Positions 7,843 through 16,989 of a stretch of 64,000 nt of DNA are shown here, in pieces. The DNA lies in the NCBI RefSeq assembly GCF_004519295.1, contig NZ_SOZH01000004.1, forward strand, positions 186,001-250,000, in the 5' to 3' direction. The stretch's first letter is position 1. Each line of letters begins with the position of its first letter. This DNA comes from Cellulosimicrobium funkei (GTDB taxonomy: Bacteria; Actinomycetota; Actinomycetes; Actinomycetales; Cellulomonadaceae). The position numbers and the translations under genes are program-made. The notes under the pieces were generated by a model. That model worked only from the letters and a program-made list of their open reading frames with translations. It ran no database searches and had not been told where the DNA came from.

Positions 7843-10545
7843 ATGAGACGACCACGACTCGCCCTGCTCGCCGCGGGGCTCGCGCTCGCCGTCGCGCCGG
7901 GCACGCTGCTGCCCGCCGCCGCGGGCGCCGCCCCCGCCGACGAGGGCACCGTCACCGCCGCCGCGAGCGACGACCTCACGCTCGAGGTCAACCCGTTCGT
8001 CGGCACCGAGAGCGAGGGCAACGCCTACCCGGGCGCGACCGTCCCGTTCGGCATGGTCCAGCTCAGCCCGGACAACACCAACTCCTACGCCTCGACGTCG
8101 TACAGCACGAACGCCGGGCGCGTGTGGGGCTTCAGCCACCGGCACGTGAACAGCGCGGGCTGCCCCGCAGCGGGCGAGCTGCTCGTCACGCCGGACACGA
8201 GCACCACCCCGCGCACGTCGCGCTCCTTCATCGCGATCAAGGACCAGAAGAGCACCGAGCGCGCGTCGGCCGGGTTCTACGAGGTGACGCTCGCGAACGA
8301 CGTGCACGCCGAGCTCACCGCGACCACGCGCGTCGGCGCGCACCGCTACACGTTCCCCGCGTCGACGACGTCGCACCTGTCGTTCAACGTGGGCCAGACC
8401 CTGCGCGACGCGGGCGCGAGCTCGGTGACGTGGGTCGACGACCGCACGCTCCAAGGCTGGGTCGACAACGGCGGCTTCTGCGGCGGCACGCCCGACAAGC
8501 AGCGGTACTTCTTCAGCGCGACGTTCGACCGCCCGGTCGCGTCGAGCGGCACGTGGGGCACCGACGCGCGCTACGTCGCGGGCTCCACGACGAGCGAGGT
8601 CGCGGGCGGGAACAACGGCGCCGTCGCGGTGTTCGACACCACGACCGACCGCGACGTCGAGGTGAGCGTGGGCGTGTCGTTCGTGAGCGTCGACGGCGCG
8701 CGCGCCAACCGCGAGGCCGAGGCCACCGACGAGGGCGGGCAGGTCGCGTTCGACACCGTGCGCGAGGAGGCCCGCGACGCGTGGAACGCCGAGCTGGGCC
8801 GTGCCGCGATCGACGCGTCGCCCGACCAGCGCCGGATCTTCTACACCCAGCTCTACAAGACCCTGCTGTCCCCGACGATCGGCAGCGACGTCGACGGCCG
8901 GTACCGGGGCATGGACCTCGAGGTCCACCAGGCCGACGGCTGGGACTACTACCAGAACTTCTCGCTCTGGGACACGTACCGCACGCAGGCGACGCTGCAC
9001 GCCCTCCTGCTGCCCGAGCGCGCGCAGGACATCGTGCGTTCGATGTACCAGCACCGCGTCGAGGGCGGCTGGCTGCCGCGCTGGTCTCTCGGCGCGCTGG
9101 AGACCAACATCATGGCGGGCGACCCGGTCACGCCGTGGCTCGCGGAGAACTTCGCGCTCGGCACCGTCCCCGACGACATCACCGACGAGCTGTGGGACTA
9201 CCTCGTGGAGAACGCCACGACGACCCCGCCGGACGACGTCGCGTCCGTCGGGCGGCGCAGCACCGAGTTCTACGCCGAGCACGGCCACGTGCCGTTCTAC
9301 CCCGAGAACGAGGGCGGCCTCGGCGGCCAGTTCGAGGAGTACCGCCACGGCGGCTCGGCGACGCTCGAGCTCGCGCTCGCCGACGCGAGCCTCGGCGCCG
9401 CGGCCGAGCGCACGGGCCGCGAGGGCGGCCAGGCGTTCCTCGACAAGGGTCGCAACTGGCGCAACCTCTGGAACCCGGACGTCCAGCTCTCCGGCGGCTT
9501 CCAGGGCATGGTCAACGCGAAGCGCCCGACGGGCGAGTTCGTCACCCTGCCCGAGCTGACGGACGTCACGCGCTCCGGCTTCCACGAGGGCGTGCCGTGG
9601 CAGTACCAGTGGATGGTGCCGCAGGACGTCACGGGCCTCCAGGAGGTCATGGGCGGCGAGGACGGCTTCGTCGAGCGTCTCGACTACTACTTCGACCAGC
9701 CGGCGCTCGCCGCGAACCCCGGCGTCTCGCCGAGCACGTGGGCCAAGGGCGGCAGCTCGTACTACACGACCATCCGCTACAACCCGGGCAACGAGCCGAC
9801 GATCATGAACGCGTGGCTCTACGGCTACGTGGGCCAGCCGTGGAAGACGAACGACGTCCTCGCCGCGAACCTCAACCGCTTCCCGGACACCCCGGGCGGC
9901 GGCGTCGGGAACGACGACCTCGGCACGCTCGCCGCCTGGTACGTCATGGCGTCGCTCGGGTTCGAGCCCGTCATGCCGGGCTCCGGGATCCTCGCGCTCA
10001 ACGCGCCCAAGGTGCAGGCCGCGACGGTCACGACCGACGCCGGGGCGACGCTGCGCATCGACGCGGCGGGCGCGAACGAGAAGCTCCCGAGCTACGTCGC
10101 CGGGCTGGAGGTCGACGGCGTCGCGCACACCGCCGCGTGGCTGGACGTCGCGGCGCTCCAGGACGGCGGCACGCTCGACTTCGACCTCTCCGACACGAGC
10201 GCGGGCCTCACGTGGGGCACGGGGGCGGCCGACCGCATCCCGTCGGTCTCCGCCGTCGTGCCGCCCGCGCCGGTCGAGGTCGAGGCGAGCGCGCGCTGCC
10301 TCGGCGGCCGGGCGTTCGTCGCGGTCCGCGCGACCAGCACGGCCGACGCGCCGGTGGACGTGACCCTCACGACGCCGTTCGGCGAGCGGACGGTCCGGCA
10401 CGTGCAGCCGGGCAGGAGCGCCTACCAGTCGTTCACGACGCGCGCGACGTCCGTCGAGGCCGGGACGGCGACCGTCACGGTCGTCGCCGCGGACGGCACG
10501 ACCACGACGGTCGACGCGGCGTACGACGCGCTGGCCTGCGGCTGA
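7843..10545 (+). CDS. Secreted GH92 family glycosidase (putative alpha-1,2-mannosidase)
   Basis: Calcium-dependent exo-mannosidase family that trims alpha-mannosides such as yeast mannan or N-glycans outside the cell. 900 aa. A Sec signal peptide (about 1-30, RRPRLALLAAGLALAVAPG then AAGAAP) precedes the GH92 N-terminal motif VNPFVGTESEGNAYPGATVP. Further family blocks are NFSLWDTYRTQ, NEGGLGGQFEEYRHGG, PGNEPTIMNAWLYGYVGQPW and the catalytic-base region GNDDLGTLAAWYVMASLG. The last about 90 residues look like a small beta-rich domain ending in Cys-Gly, without LPXTG anchor, so a soluble enzyme is likely. Start set by AGAGGAC upstream. No sugar transporter is adjacent. Confidence 0.92.
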   Translation: MRRPRLALLAAGLALAVAPGTLLPAAAGAAPADEGTVTAAASDDLTLEVNPFVGTESEGNAYPGATVPFGMVQLSPDNTNSYASTSYSTNAGRVWGFSHRHVNSAGCPAAGELLVTPDTSTTPRTSRSFIAIKDQKSTERASAGFYEVTLANDVHAELTATTRVGAHRYTFPASTTSHLSFNVGQTLRDAGASSVTWVDDRTLQGWVDNGGFCGGTPDKQRYFFSATFDRPVASSGTWGTDARYVAGSTTSEVAGGNNGAVAVFDTTTDRDVEVSVGVSFVSVDGARANREAEATDEGGQVAFDTVREEARDAWNAELGRAAIDASPDQRRIFYTQLYKTLLSPTIGSDVDGRYRGMDLEVHQADGWDYYQNFSLWDTYRTQATLHALLLPERAQDIVRSMYQHRVEGGWLPRWSLGALETNIMAGDPVTPWLAENFALGTVPDDITDELWDYLVENATTTPPDDVASVGRRSTEFYAEHGHVPFYPENEGGLGGQFEEYRHGGSATLELALADASLGAAAERTGREGGQAFLDKGRNWRNLWNPDVQLSGGFQGMVNAKRPTGEFVTLPELTDVTRSGFHEGVPWQYQWMVPQDVTGLQEVMGGEDGFVERLDYYFDQPALAANPGVSPSTWAKGGSSYYTTIRYNPGNEPTIMNAWLYGYVGQPWKTNDVLAANLNRFPDTPGGGVGNDDLGTLAAWYVMASLGFEPVMPGSGILALNAPKVQAATVTTDAGATLRIDAAGANEKLPSYVAGLEVDGVAHTAAWLDVAALQDGGTLDFDLSDTSAGLTWGTGAADRIPSVSAVVPPAPVEVEASARCLGGRAFVAVRATSTADAPVDVTLTTPFGERTVRHVQPGRSAYQSFTTRATSVEAGTATVTVVAADGTTTTVDAAYDALACG

Positions 10546-10582
10546 CCGCCGCGTCACCGCGGGTGCGCGCCGCGCACCGGAC

Positions 10583-10621
10583 GAGGGCCGTCGTCGGGCA
10601 GGACGCCCGACGGCGGCCCTC
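10583..10621. terminator. Stem-loop after GH92 gene
   Basis: A 17-bp stem with a single G-T wobble (10583-10599 with 10605-10621, loop AGGAC) lies 37 bases past the GH92 stop. There is no T-run, as is usual for actinobacterial hairpin terminators. The downstream gene starts 22 bases later. Confidence 0.65.
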
Positions 10622-10643
10622 GCCGCGCCGCTAGGCTCGCCGC

Positions 10644-11579
10644 GTGAGCACCACTACGCGCCTCGGCGTCCTCGACATCGGCTCGAACACCGTGCACCTC
10701 GCCGTCGTCGACGCCGCGTACGCGGCGCGTCCCGTGCAGGCCGCGGGGGCGCGCACGGTCGTGCGCATCATGCGCTACCTCCGGCCCGACGGGTCGCTGT
10801 CCCCGGAAGGGGTCGCGGCGATGCTGGCCGCCGTCGACGACGCGATGGCTCTCGCGCGCGAGTCGGCCGTCGACGAGATGCTGCCCATGGCGACGTCGGC
10901 GCTGCGGGACGCGACCAACGGGCCCGAGGTGCTCGCCGCGATCGGCGAGCGCGTCGGGCAGCCGGTGAAGGTGCTCTCCGGCGAGGACGAGTCGCGCCTG
11001 ACGTTCCTCGCCGCGCGCCGCTGGCACGGCTGGGCCGCGGGCCGGCTGCTGGTCCTCGACATCGGGGGCGGGTCGCTCGAGATCGCGTCGGGCGTCGACG
11101 AGGAGCCCGACCTCGCCGTGTCCCTCCCGCTCGGCGCGGGGCGCATGACCATGGCCTTCCTGCCCGACGACCCGCCCGCACCCGAGCACGTCGAGGCGCT
11201 GCGGGAGCACGTGCGCACGACGCTCGCGCCCGCCGTCGCGCGGTTCGCCCGGCTCCCGCGCCCGGACCACGTCGTCGCGACGTCCAAGACCTTTCGCTCG
11301 CTCGCGCGGCTCGCGGGCATGCAGACCGAGGCGGTCGGCCCCGACGACCGGTGGCGGATGCGGCGCGCGCAGCTCGCGGACTGGGTGCCGCGGCTCGCGC
11401 GCATCACGGCCGAGGGCCGCACCGCGCTGCCGGGGATCACGCCGGAGCGCACGTTCCAGATCGTCGCGGGCGGGGTGGTCGCGGTCGAGACGATGCGCGC
11501 GCTCGGCGTGGACGAGGTCGAGATCTGCCCGTGGGCGCTGCGCGAGGGCGCGATCCTGCGCCGCCTCGACCACGCCTGA
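10644..11579 (+). CDS. Ppx/GppA family exopolyphosphatase-like protein
   Basis: Actin-fold phosphatase family acting on polyphosphate or (p)ppGpp. 311 aa, the short single-domain actinobacterial form. Phosphate-binding motif 1 is GVLDIGSNTVHLAVVD at the N-terminus; motif 2 is LLVLDIGGGSLEIASG. The acidic catalytic region contains MLPMATSALRDATNGPEVL and the LSGEDESRLTFL segment. The start is probably leaderless: TAGGCT at 10632-10637 fits a -10 box, leaving six bases to the GTG, and there is no Shine-Dalgarno sequence. Substrate cannot be told from sequence. Confidence 0.88.
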   Translation: MSTTTRLGVLDIGSNTVHLAVVDAAYAARPVQAAGARTVVRIMRYLRPDGSLSPEGVAAMLAAVDDAMALARESAVDEMLPMATSALRDATNGPEVLAAIGERVGQPVKVLSGEDESRLTFLAARRWHGWAAGRLLVLDIGGGSLEIASGVDEEPDLAVSLPLGAGRMTMAFLPDDPPAPEHVEALREHVRTTLAPAVARFARLPRPDHVVATSKTFRSLARLAGMQTEAVGPDDRWRMRRAQLADWVPRLARITAEGRTALPGITPERTFQIVAGGVVAVETMRALGVDEVEICPWALREGAILRRLDHA

Positions 11580-11594
11580 CGCCCGGAGAGCAGC

Positions 11595-12962
11595 TCAGCC
11601 GTCGGCTCCGCGCGCGCCGGGCGGGGTCGCCCACCGCGGCGCGTCCGCACCCCACGGCCGGGCCGGCGCGGGGTAGTCGTCGACGGGCTCGCCCGCGAGG
11701 CGGTCGAGCGCGGGCCGCGTCGTCGTCGCCTCGACGTCCCGGCCGTCGAGGCGCACCCGGTGCCCGACGACGCACCGCGCCCCCGGCGTCCGCGGCGGCC
11801 CGTGCGCGGGGTCGCGCCCGGGCGCGGCGAGCAGCGCGTTCGCGGTGCGGGCGAGCGCGCCGTCCACGTCGCGCCCGCGGCCGTCGGCCGCGCGGTCGGC
11901 GAGGGCGTCCACGACGGCCGCGGCCAGGAGGTAGCCCGTCGCGTGGTCGAGCGCCTGGGCGGGCAGGGCGCCGGGCGCGGACGTCGAGGCGTCGCCCACG
12001 GTCCCGTCCCGGGTGCCCTCCACGAGCGCGATCCCGCTGGCCGCCTGCACGATCGAGTCGAAGCCGCGGCGGCGGGCCCACGGACCGTCGTCGCCCCACG
12101 CGCTGACGCGGGCGCGCACCGCGCCGCCCGGCAGGCGCAGGCCGAACGCCTCGACCGCGCCCGGACGGTAGCCCGTCACGAGCACGTCGGCGGCGTCGAG
12201 CAGCTCCTGGGCCCGGGCCCGGCCGTCGGGGGTCGCGAGGTCGAGCAGCGCGGACCGCTTGCCCTGCCCCGTGTCGAGGTGCTGGACCTCGATCTCGGGC
12301 AGGCCCGGCGGGTCGACGCGCAGGACGTCCGCGCCGAGCAGCGCGAGCGTCCGCGTCGCGACGGGCCCGGCGATGACGCGGGTCAGGTCCAGGACCCGGA
12401 GGCCGGCGAGCGGCCGGGGGCCGGGGGCGAGCGGGCGCGGGGGAGCGGCGTCGTCGCGCACCGCGGTCCGCACGCCAGGGCCCGACGCCGCGGCCCGGCC
12501 CGGCGCGGACGCGCGCCACTCGTCCGCAGAGCGCACGCGCACGGCGATCGCGCCGACCGAGGCCGCGAGGTCCTCGACCTCCTGGGCGGACCGCGCGGCG
12601 AGCGCCGTCGCGACGTCGTCCCGGGACGGGTGGTCCGCGACCGTGGCGGGCAGGTCGAGGAGCGCGAGCAGCCGCGCGCGGTGGTGCGGGTAGTTCGCGT
12701 GCGTGCGGACCCAGCCGTCCGCCGCGCGGAAGAAGCCGGACAGCGGCGCGAACCCGTCCACCGGAGCGCCGTCGACCCGCAGCAGCCGGTCGCTCGCGAA
12801 CGCCGCCGCGACGCGCTCGGGGTCCGGGGCCGGTCCGGGGTCGAACCCGCCCGCCCGCGCCGCGGCGTCGCGCACCGCGGCGACCGACGCGATCGCCAGG
12901 CCCCGGACGGGCAGCGTCGCGGCGAGGAAGTCGTGGCCCACGCCTCCCGTCCCGGCGGTCAT
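11595..12962 (-). CDS. CaiB/BaiF family (family III) CoA-transferase
   Basis: Family III enzymes move CoA between carboxylic acids through an aspartyl-CoA thioester. 455 aa. The typical N-terminal motif of the CaiB fold, LAGLRVLDLTRVIAGPVATR then LLGADVLRVDPP, appears here only at about residue 190, after a first domain (PVRGLAIASVAAVRDAAARA) that looks like the second CaiB half. The usual domain order thus appears rearranged or the protein has two related halves, as in other actinobacterial members. Substrate unknown. It converges with the Ppx-like gene and diverges from the M23 peptidase. Confidence 0.8.
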   Translation of the reverse strand: MTAGTGGVGHDFLAATLPVRGLAIASVAAVRDAAARAGGFDPGPAPDPERVAAAFASDRLLRVDGAPVDGFAPLSGFFRAADGWVRTHANYPHHRARLLALLDLPATVADHPSRDDVATALAARSAQEVEDLAASVGAIAVRVRSADEWRASAPGRAAASGPGVRTAVRDDAAPPRPLAPGPRPLAGLRVLDLTRVIAGPVATRTLALLGADVLRVDPPGLPEIEVQHLDTGQGKRSALLDLATPDGRARAQELLDAADVLVTGYRPGAVEAFGLRLPGGAVRARVSAWGDDGPWARRRGFDSIVQAASGIALVEGTRDGTVGDASTSAPGALPAQALDHATGYLLAAAVVDALADRAADGRGRDVDGALARTANALLAAPGRDPAHGPPRTPGARCVVGHRVRLDGRDVEATTTRPALDRLAGEPVDDYPAPARPWGADAPRWATPPGARGADG

Positions 12963-13005
12963 GACACGACGGTACGCCCTGGTGCGTCGGGGCCCTGGGT
13001 CATGT

Positions 13006-13077
13006 TGGACGGTCGTCCATCTGGCGGTCCGCGCGGACGGGACTTAGCGTTCCTGAGGCGTGTCAACCCGACACGCC
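13006..13077. promoter_or_regulatory. Two inverted repeats upstream of M23 peptidase gene
   Basis: In the divergent gap before the M23 gene, TGGACG-GT-CGTCCA (13006-13019) is a perfect interrupted palindrome and GGCGTGTC / GACACGCC (13057-13064, 13070-13077, loop AACCC) is a perfect 8-bp hairpin. Between them lies TAGCGT (13045-13050), the same hexamer seen as a -10-like element ahead of narK and nirB. A promoter with a flanking operator and a 5' leader hairpin is the simplest reading. Confidence 0.45.
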
Positions 13078-13108
13078 GGGCATGTCGGATCTCTTCAGGG
13101 GGCAGCAG

Positions 13109-14401
13109 ATGGTTCGGAACGCGAGGCGCTGGTCGGGCGTGGCGGGCGTGGCGATGGCGACGGCGCTCGCCACGGGGCTCGGCGGTCTGCTCGTCGCTCC
13201 GAGCGCGAGCGCGGCGGGCGCCGTCGTGGCGCCGCTGGGCGCGCGCACCTACTCGGTCTCCTCCTACTACGGCCCGCGCTGCATGCCCGTCGCCGGTGCG
13301 TCGGCGTGGCACCTCGGGCAGGACCTCGGCGCGGCCTCCGGCACCCGGATCAACGCCATCGCCGACGGCACCGTCCTGCGCGCGGGCAGCGTCACCGGGT
13401 TCGGGCAGTGGGTCGTCCTGCGGCACACCATCGGCGGGAGGACGGTCTCGAGCGTGTACGGGCACGTCATCGACGGCGACAAGTACGTCAAGGCCGGGCA
13501 GACGGTCAAGGCCGGGCAGCGCATCGCCGACGTCGGGTCCAGCGGCTTGTCCACGTCCCCCCACCTGCACCTCGAGGTCTGGAACGGCACCTACGGATCG
13601 GGCGCGTCGCACACCGACCCGCTCGCCTACCTGACGGGCCAGGGCGTCGACCTCGGGCGCGACGCGACACGGGTGGCCGCCAGGTCGACCGCGACGTCGT
13701 GCACCTACTACACGAACGCCGTCGTCGACCTCCGGGCCGGGGCGGCCACCGGCTCCGCCGTCGTCGCCCGGATCCCGCACGGGGCGACCGTCGTCGGCGC
13801 CCCCGGGGACGAGAGCGGTTCGTGGCGCCGGGTCACGTCGGGGCAGGCGACGGGCTGGGTCCCTGCGGCGAGCATCGGGCCGACCAGGCCCGCGCCGATC
13901 GGCACACCCCCGGCACCCCAGCCGCCCGCATCCCAGCCCCCGGCGCCCCAGCCGTCGGCACTTCAGCAGGCGACCCGGTACGTCACGGCCGCGTCGCTCA
14001 ACCTCCGGGCGTCGGCGACGAGGGCCTCGGCCGTGGTCGCACGGCTCCCGAAGGGCACGACGCTCTCCGTCGTGACCACGTCGGGCGGCTGGCTCAAGGT
14101 CACCGCGAACGGCCGGACCGGCTGGGTGTCCGCCCAGTACACCTCGACGGGCGCCCCGTCGGCGCCCGCGACGCCGACCCCTGCCCCGGTGACGCCCCAG
14201 GCCGGGACGTCGTACGTCACCGCCTCGAGCCTCAATCTGCGGGCGTCGGCGTCGACCTCGTCCAAGGTCGTCGCGCGGCTCGGGCGCGGCACCGTGGTGA
14301 CGCACGTGGGCACCGCCTCGAAGGGGTGGCTCAAGGTGACCGCCGGGGGCAGGACGGGCTTCGTCTCCACCGCGTACCTCTCGGCGCAGAAGCCCCGCTG
14401 A
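13109..14401 (+). CDS. Secreted M23 (LytM-type) endopeptidase with three SH3-like repeats
   Basis: Zinc peptidase that cuts peptidoglycan cross-bridges outside the cell. 430 aa. Signal peptide 1-35 (cleavage after PSASA). The M23 metal site is visible: H68 and D72 in AWHLGQDLG, H119 in VYGHV, and H152/H154 in PHLHLEVW. Three bacterial SH3 domains follow at about 200-255, 288-340 and 365-425, each with a NLRAS/DLRAG start and a GWV or GFV end; they are joined by Pro-rich linkers (PAPQPPASQPPAPQP). I preferred ATG 13109 over ATG 13082 because AGGGGG lies just upstream and it gives a clean signal peptide. Confidence 0.92.
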   Translation: MVRNARRWSGVAGVAMATALATGLGGLLVAPSASAAGAVVAPLGARTYSVSSYYGPRCMPVAGASAWHLGQDLGAASGTRINAIADGTVLRAGSVTGFGQWVVLRHTIGGRTVSSVYGHVIDGDKYVKAGQTVKAGQRIADVGSSGLSTSPHLHLEVWNGTYGSGASHTDPLAYLTGQGVDLGRDATRVAARSTATSCTYYTNAVVDLRAGAATGSAVVARIPHGATVVGAPGDESGSWRRVTSGQATGWVPAASIGPTRPAPIGTPPAPQPPASQPPAPQPSALQQATRYVTAASLNLRASATRASAVVARLPKGTTLSVVTTSGGWLKVTANGRTGWVSAQYTSTGAPSAPATPTPAPVTPQAGTSYVTASSLNLRASASTSSKVVARLGRGTVVTHVGTASKGWLKVTAGGRTGFVSTAYLSAQKPR

Positions 14402-14412
14402 GCCGATCTCCG

Positions 14413-14438
14413 CGCCGCGCCCCTCCGGAGGCGCGGCG
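14413..14438. terminator. Bidirectional stem-loop between convergent genes
   Basis: CGCCGCGCC (14413-14421) pairs perfectly with GGCGCGGCG (14430-14438) around an eight-base loop. It fills the 37-base gap between the M23 stop and the convergent WXG-domain gene, so it can serve both. Confidence 0.6.
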
Positions 14439-16235
14439 TCAGTTCCCCAGCGTCACCGTGCCGGGGAACCGGGCGGCGGACCGGTCGGTGACCGAGCCGT
14501 CGCCCGCGGCGTTGATCTCGCTGATCATCATGACGAGGTCCAGGTCGGAGTCGGCCGCCCGGGCGAGGCTCGTGGCGAGCTGGTACGGGTCCGAGAGCGG
14601 CTTCATGTCGTAGTCGGTGACGATCGCCCGCGTCTGCATGCCGAGGGCGTCGTTCTCGACGGCGGTCCGCACGCTGTCGGCCAGGCGGTTCATCTGCGAC
14701 TCGGTGAGCGTCATCGTCACCTGCTGGCCGGGTGACACCTCGCCGGACGGCGAGAAGCCGGAGAAGTCGCGCGTGTTGAAGTACTGCGACGACATGTCGT
14801 CGGCCGTGACGTCGAACGAGTACGTGCGCGCCGACAGGTCCTCCGTGCCGGACGCGTCGAACGACTGCGACAGGCGGAAGTCGCCCCGGTCGCCGTACGT
14901 CGCGGTCATGAGCTGCTCGGTGCTGCCGTCGGGGTAGGTCGTCGCGACGAGCGAGCCCGTGTTCTGGCCGAGCTGCCACTCGGCCCCGCCGACGGGCGTG
15001 TCGAAGCCGACGGTCGACGTCGAGTCGTAGTTGACGCGCTCGATGGTCGTCGTGCCGGAGATCCCGGTCGACGGGTCGCCGGGGATCTCGCCGGTGACGA
15101 GGTAGGTGTCGTAGGCGGCCTGGCCCTCGGGCGTGGACAGATCGAACTCGGCGCTGCGCAGGGACGCGCCGTCGAGCGACGTCGTGTTGCCGAGCATGAC
15201 CTTGACCGCGTCGAAGTCGAGGCCGAGGCCCGCATGGTTCGCGATCGCCTCCGTCGGGCCCGCGGTGACGCGGACCGTGTCGTCGCCCGTGCGCTCGATG
15301 AGGCTGCTCACGCCCTCGGAGTCCTTGACGGACGACTCCAGCGCGATGTGCCGGAACGCGGCGTCGAGCTCGGTCTTGGAGTAGCTCCCGCCGTCCATCG
15401 TCACGGACGAGCCGACCGGCATGCTCCGCGGGTCGAACGGGTTGACGGACCCGGGGTCGACGTCGGTGCCGTCGGGCATCTTCAGGGTGTACTCGGACGT
15501 GACGCCGGTCGTGTACCCGCCGCTGACGCCCGTGCCGCCCTTCGAGACGCCGCCCTCGACGCCGATCGAGACGTCCGACTTCGACGTGTAGGTGGTGAAG
15601 CCGTCCTCCGACTTCTCCCCGACCGTGTACTCGGCGCCGCCGTTGACGCCGAACGAGACCTTGGAGCCGTCGGTCGTCTTGAACCAGTCGGCGAGCGACC
15701 CGCTGCCGGAGTACGTCGTCTCGCCGCTGTCCGGGTCGTGGGAGACGCCGAAGCCGACCTTCGACTCCGTGCCCTCCGTCGCGGGGCTCCCGAGGCCGCC
15801 GTTGTCGGAGCCGCCGCTCTGGCTGCCCTTCACCGAGACCGTCGGGCCGCCGGGGCCGTCGCCGCTCTCGCCCGAGCCGCCGTCGCCCGACCCTCCGGAG
15901 CCCGAGCCGCCGGACCCCGACCCGGACCCGCCCGACCCGCCGGCATCCCCGCCGGCGCCACCGCCCGTGCCGTCGGAGCTGGCGCTCTCCTGCTGGTCGG
16001 CGTTCGTGCGCACCTTGTCGGCCGCGTCGCGCAGCGTCGCCGCGGCCGCGGCGAGCGCGGGGCCGAGCTCGGAGGTCCAGCGGCCGCGCAGCTCGTCGCC
16101 GTCGGGCCCGGCCCAGCGGGCCCCGCTGACGGTGGACTGGAGGCCGCCGCGCGTCGTCTCGAGCGACTCCGACGCCGTCGTCAGGCTCTGCGCGAGCCTG
16201 CGCAGCTCGCCGATGTCGGCACCGTAGAACCCCAT
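14439..16235 (-). CDS. Large WXG100-like domain protein, possible type VII secretion substrate
   Basis: 598 aa. Residues 1-90 are helical and centre on W41-A-G43 (GARWAGPDGDELRGRW), the arrangement of WXG100/ESAT-6-like proteins. A Gly/Ser linker follows (about 90-130), then 460 residues of beta-rich, Gly/Thr/Ser-rich sequence (SKVGFGVSHDPDSGETTYSG, VSIGVEGGVSKGGTGVSGGY) and a more globular C-terminal part. There is no signal peptide, transmembrane segment or recognisable toxin active site. I do not recognise the C-terminal domain. A good ribosome binding site (GAGGG) precedes the ATG. No ESX secretion gene or immunity gene is adjacent, so a role as secreted effector or surface protein is inferred from architecture only. 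Confidence 0.75.
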   Translation of the reverse strand: MGFYGADIGELRRLAQSLTTASESLETTRGGLQSTVSGARWAGPDGDELRGRWTSELGPALAAAAATLRDAADKVRTNADQQESASSDGTGGGAGGDAGGSGGSGSGSGGSGSGGSGDGGSGESGDGPGGPTVSVKGSQSGGSDNGGLGSPATEGTESKVGFGVSHDPDSGETTYSGSGSLADWFKTTDGSKVSFGVNGGAEYTVGEKSEDGFTTYTSKSDVSIGVEGGVSKGGTGVSGGYTTGVTSEYTLKMPDGTDVDPGSVNPFDPRSMPVGSSVTMDGGSYSKTELDAAFRHIALESSVKDSEGVSSLIERTGDDTVRVTAGPTEAIANHAGLGLDFDAVKVMLGNTTSLDGASLRSAEFDLSTPEGQAAYDTYLVTGEIPGDPSTGISGTTTIERVNYDSTSTVGFDTPVGGAEWQLGQNTGSLVATTYPDGSTEQLMTATYGDRGDFRLSQSFDASGTEDLSARTYSFDVTADDMSSQYFNTRDFSGFSPSGEVSPGQQVTMTLTESQMNRLADSVRTAVENDALGMQTRAIVTDYDMKPLSDPYQLATSLARAADSDLDLVMMISEINAAGDGSVTDRSAARFPGTVTLGN

Positions 16236-16361
16236 GGTCGTCCCTCTGTCGCGGCGGATCGTGCTTCCGGAGCGTACGTGGACGGGCGCCCCCGCGTCTC
16301 GGGGTGCCCATGGGGCGAGGTCCCCATACCACGTCCGAGCGGCCTGCCTGCGGGCGCGCGG

Positions 16362-16829
16362 TCAGGCCGAGAGCACGTCCGCGAGGCGTTCGAGGACGAT
16401 GCGGCCGGCGGGCGGGACGCGGTCCGCGTCCGCCGGCGTGAGCCACGCGAGCTCGGCGATCTCGGCGTTCGGTGCCGGCTCGGGGGACCCGGGCAGCGGC
16501 TCGGCGTACAGGCAGTGCATCCGCACGACGCGCCCGCCCAGCCCGTGCCCCGGGGCCTCGGCGACGAACGCGGGCCGGACCGTCTCCGGGTCCAGGCGCA
16601 CGCCGAGCTCCTCGTGGATCTCGCGCACCAGCGCCTCGGTGTCCGTCTCGCCGGGCTCGACCTTGCCGCCCGGCATGAAGAAGCGGTCCTTCCCGGTCGT
16701 CCGCACCGCGAGCAGGCGTCCGTCACGGACGTTCACCCAGCCGACGGTGCGCAGGGGCGGGAGGTCGGACGGCGGGGCCGACGCTCCGGCGGTCGAGGGG
16801 CCGGCGGGGCGCAGGTCGGGCGTGCTCAC
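16362..16829 (-). CDS. NUDIX hydrolase
   Basis: Hydrolyses a nucleoside diphosphate linked to another moiety; substrate unknown. 155 aa with the complete Nudix box GKVEPGETDTEALVREIHEE (G-x5-E-x7-R-E-x2-E-E), about residues 60-80, preceded by RTTGKDRFFMPGG, an arrangement close to 8-oxo-dGTPase-like members. I chose GTG 16829; another GTG at 16853 in frame is possible and neither has a strong ribosome binding site. The gene stands alone, 126 bases downstream of the WXG-domain gene start in the same orientation. Confidence 0.85.
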   Translation of the reverse strand: MSTPDLRPAGPSTAGASAPPSDLPPLRTVGWVNVRDGRLLAVRTTGKDRFFMPGGKVEPGETDTEALVREIHEELGVRLDPETVRPAFVAEAPGHGLGGRVVRMHCLYAEPLPGSPEPAPNAEIAELAWLTPADADRVPPAGRIVLERLADVLSA

Positions 16830-16876
16830 GCGTCCCACTGTGCCACCCGGCACCCACGTCGGGGCGGACGGAAAAC

Positions 16877-16919
16877 CCCGACGGCGCGTGGCGCACCCAG
16901 CGAACCACGCGCCGTCGGG
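16877..16919 (-). terminator. Rho-independent terminator of GHL10 gene
   Basis: A perfect 15-bp stem (16877-16891 with 16905-16919, 13-base loop) is followed on the minus strand by GGTTTTCC. It is one of the few hairpins here with a T-run and serves the GHL10 gene, whose stop is at 16990. Confidence 0.75.
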
Positions 16920-16958
16920 CCTGCCCCTCGCGCGGCCCCAGTTCCGGCGAAGGGCGAT

Positions 16959-16982
16959 CGTGCCGGGCCGAGGCCCGGCACG
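16959..16982. terminator. Second stem-loop directly after GHL10 stop
   Basis: CGTGCCGGGCC (16959-16969) pairs perfectly with GGCCCGGCACG (16972-16982), two-base loop, eight bases past the GHL10 stop. It forms a tandem with the T-run terminator at 16877-16919. Confidence 0.6.
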
Positions 16983-16989
16983 ACGATCG

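Noticed and set aside
7696-10557. A 953-codon minus-strand frame opposite the GH92 gene
   Set aside because: Arg/Val/Glu-rich mirror of a gene with clear GH92 motifs; no domain of its own.
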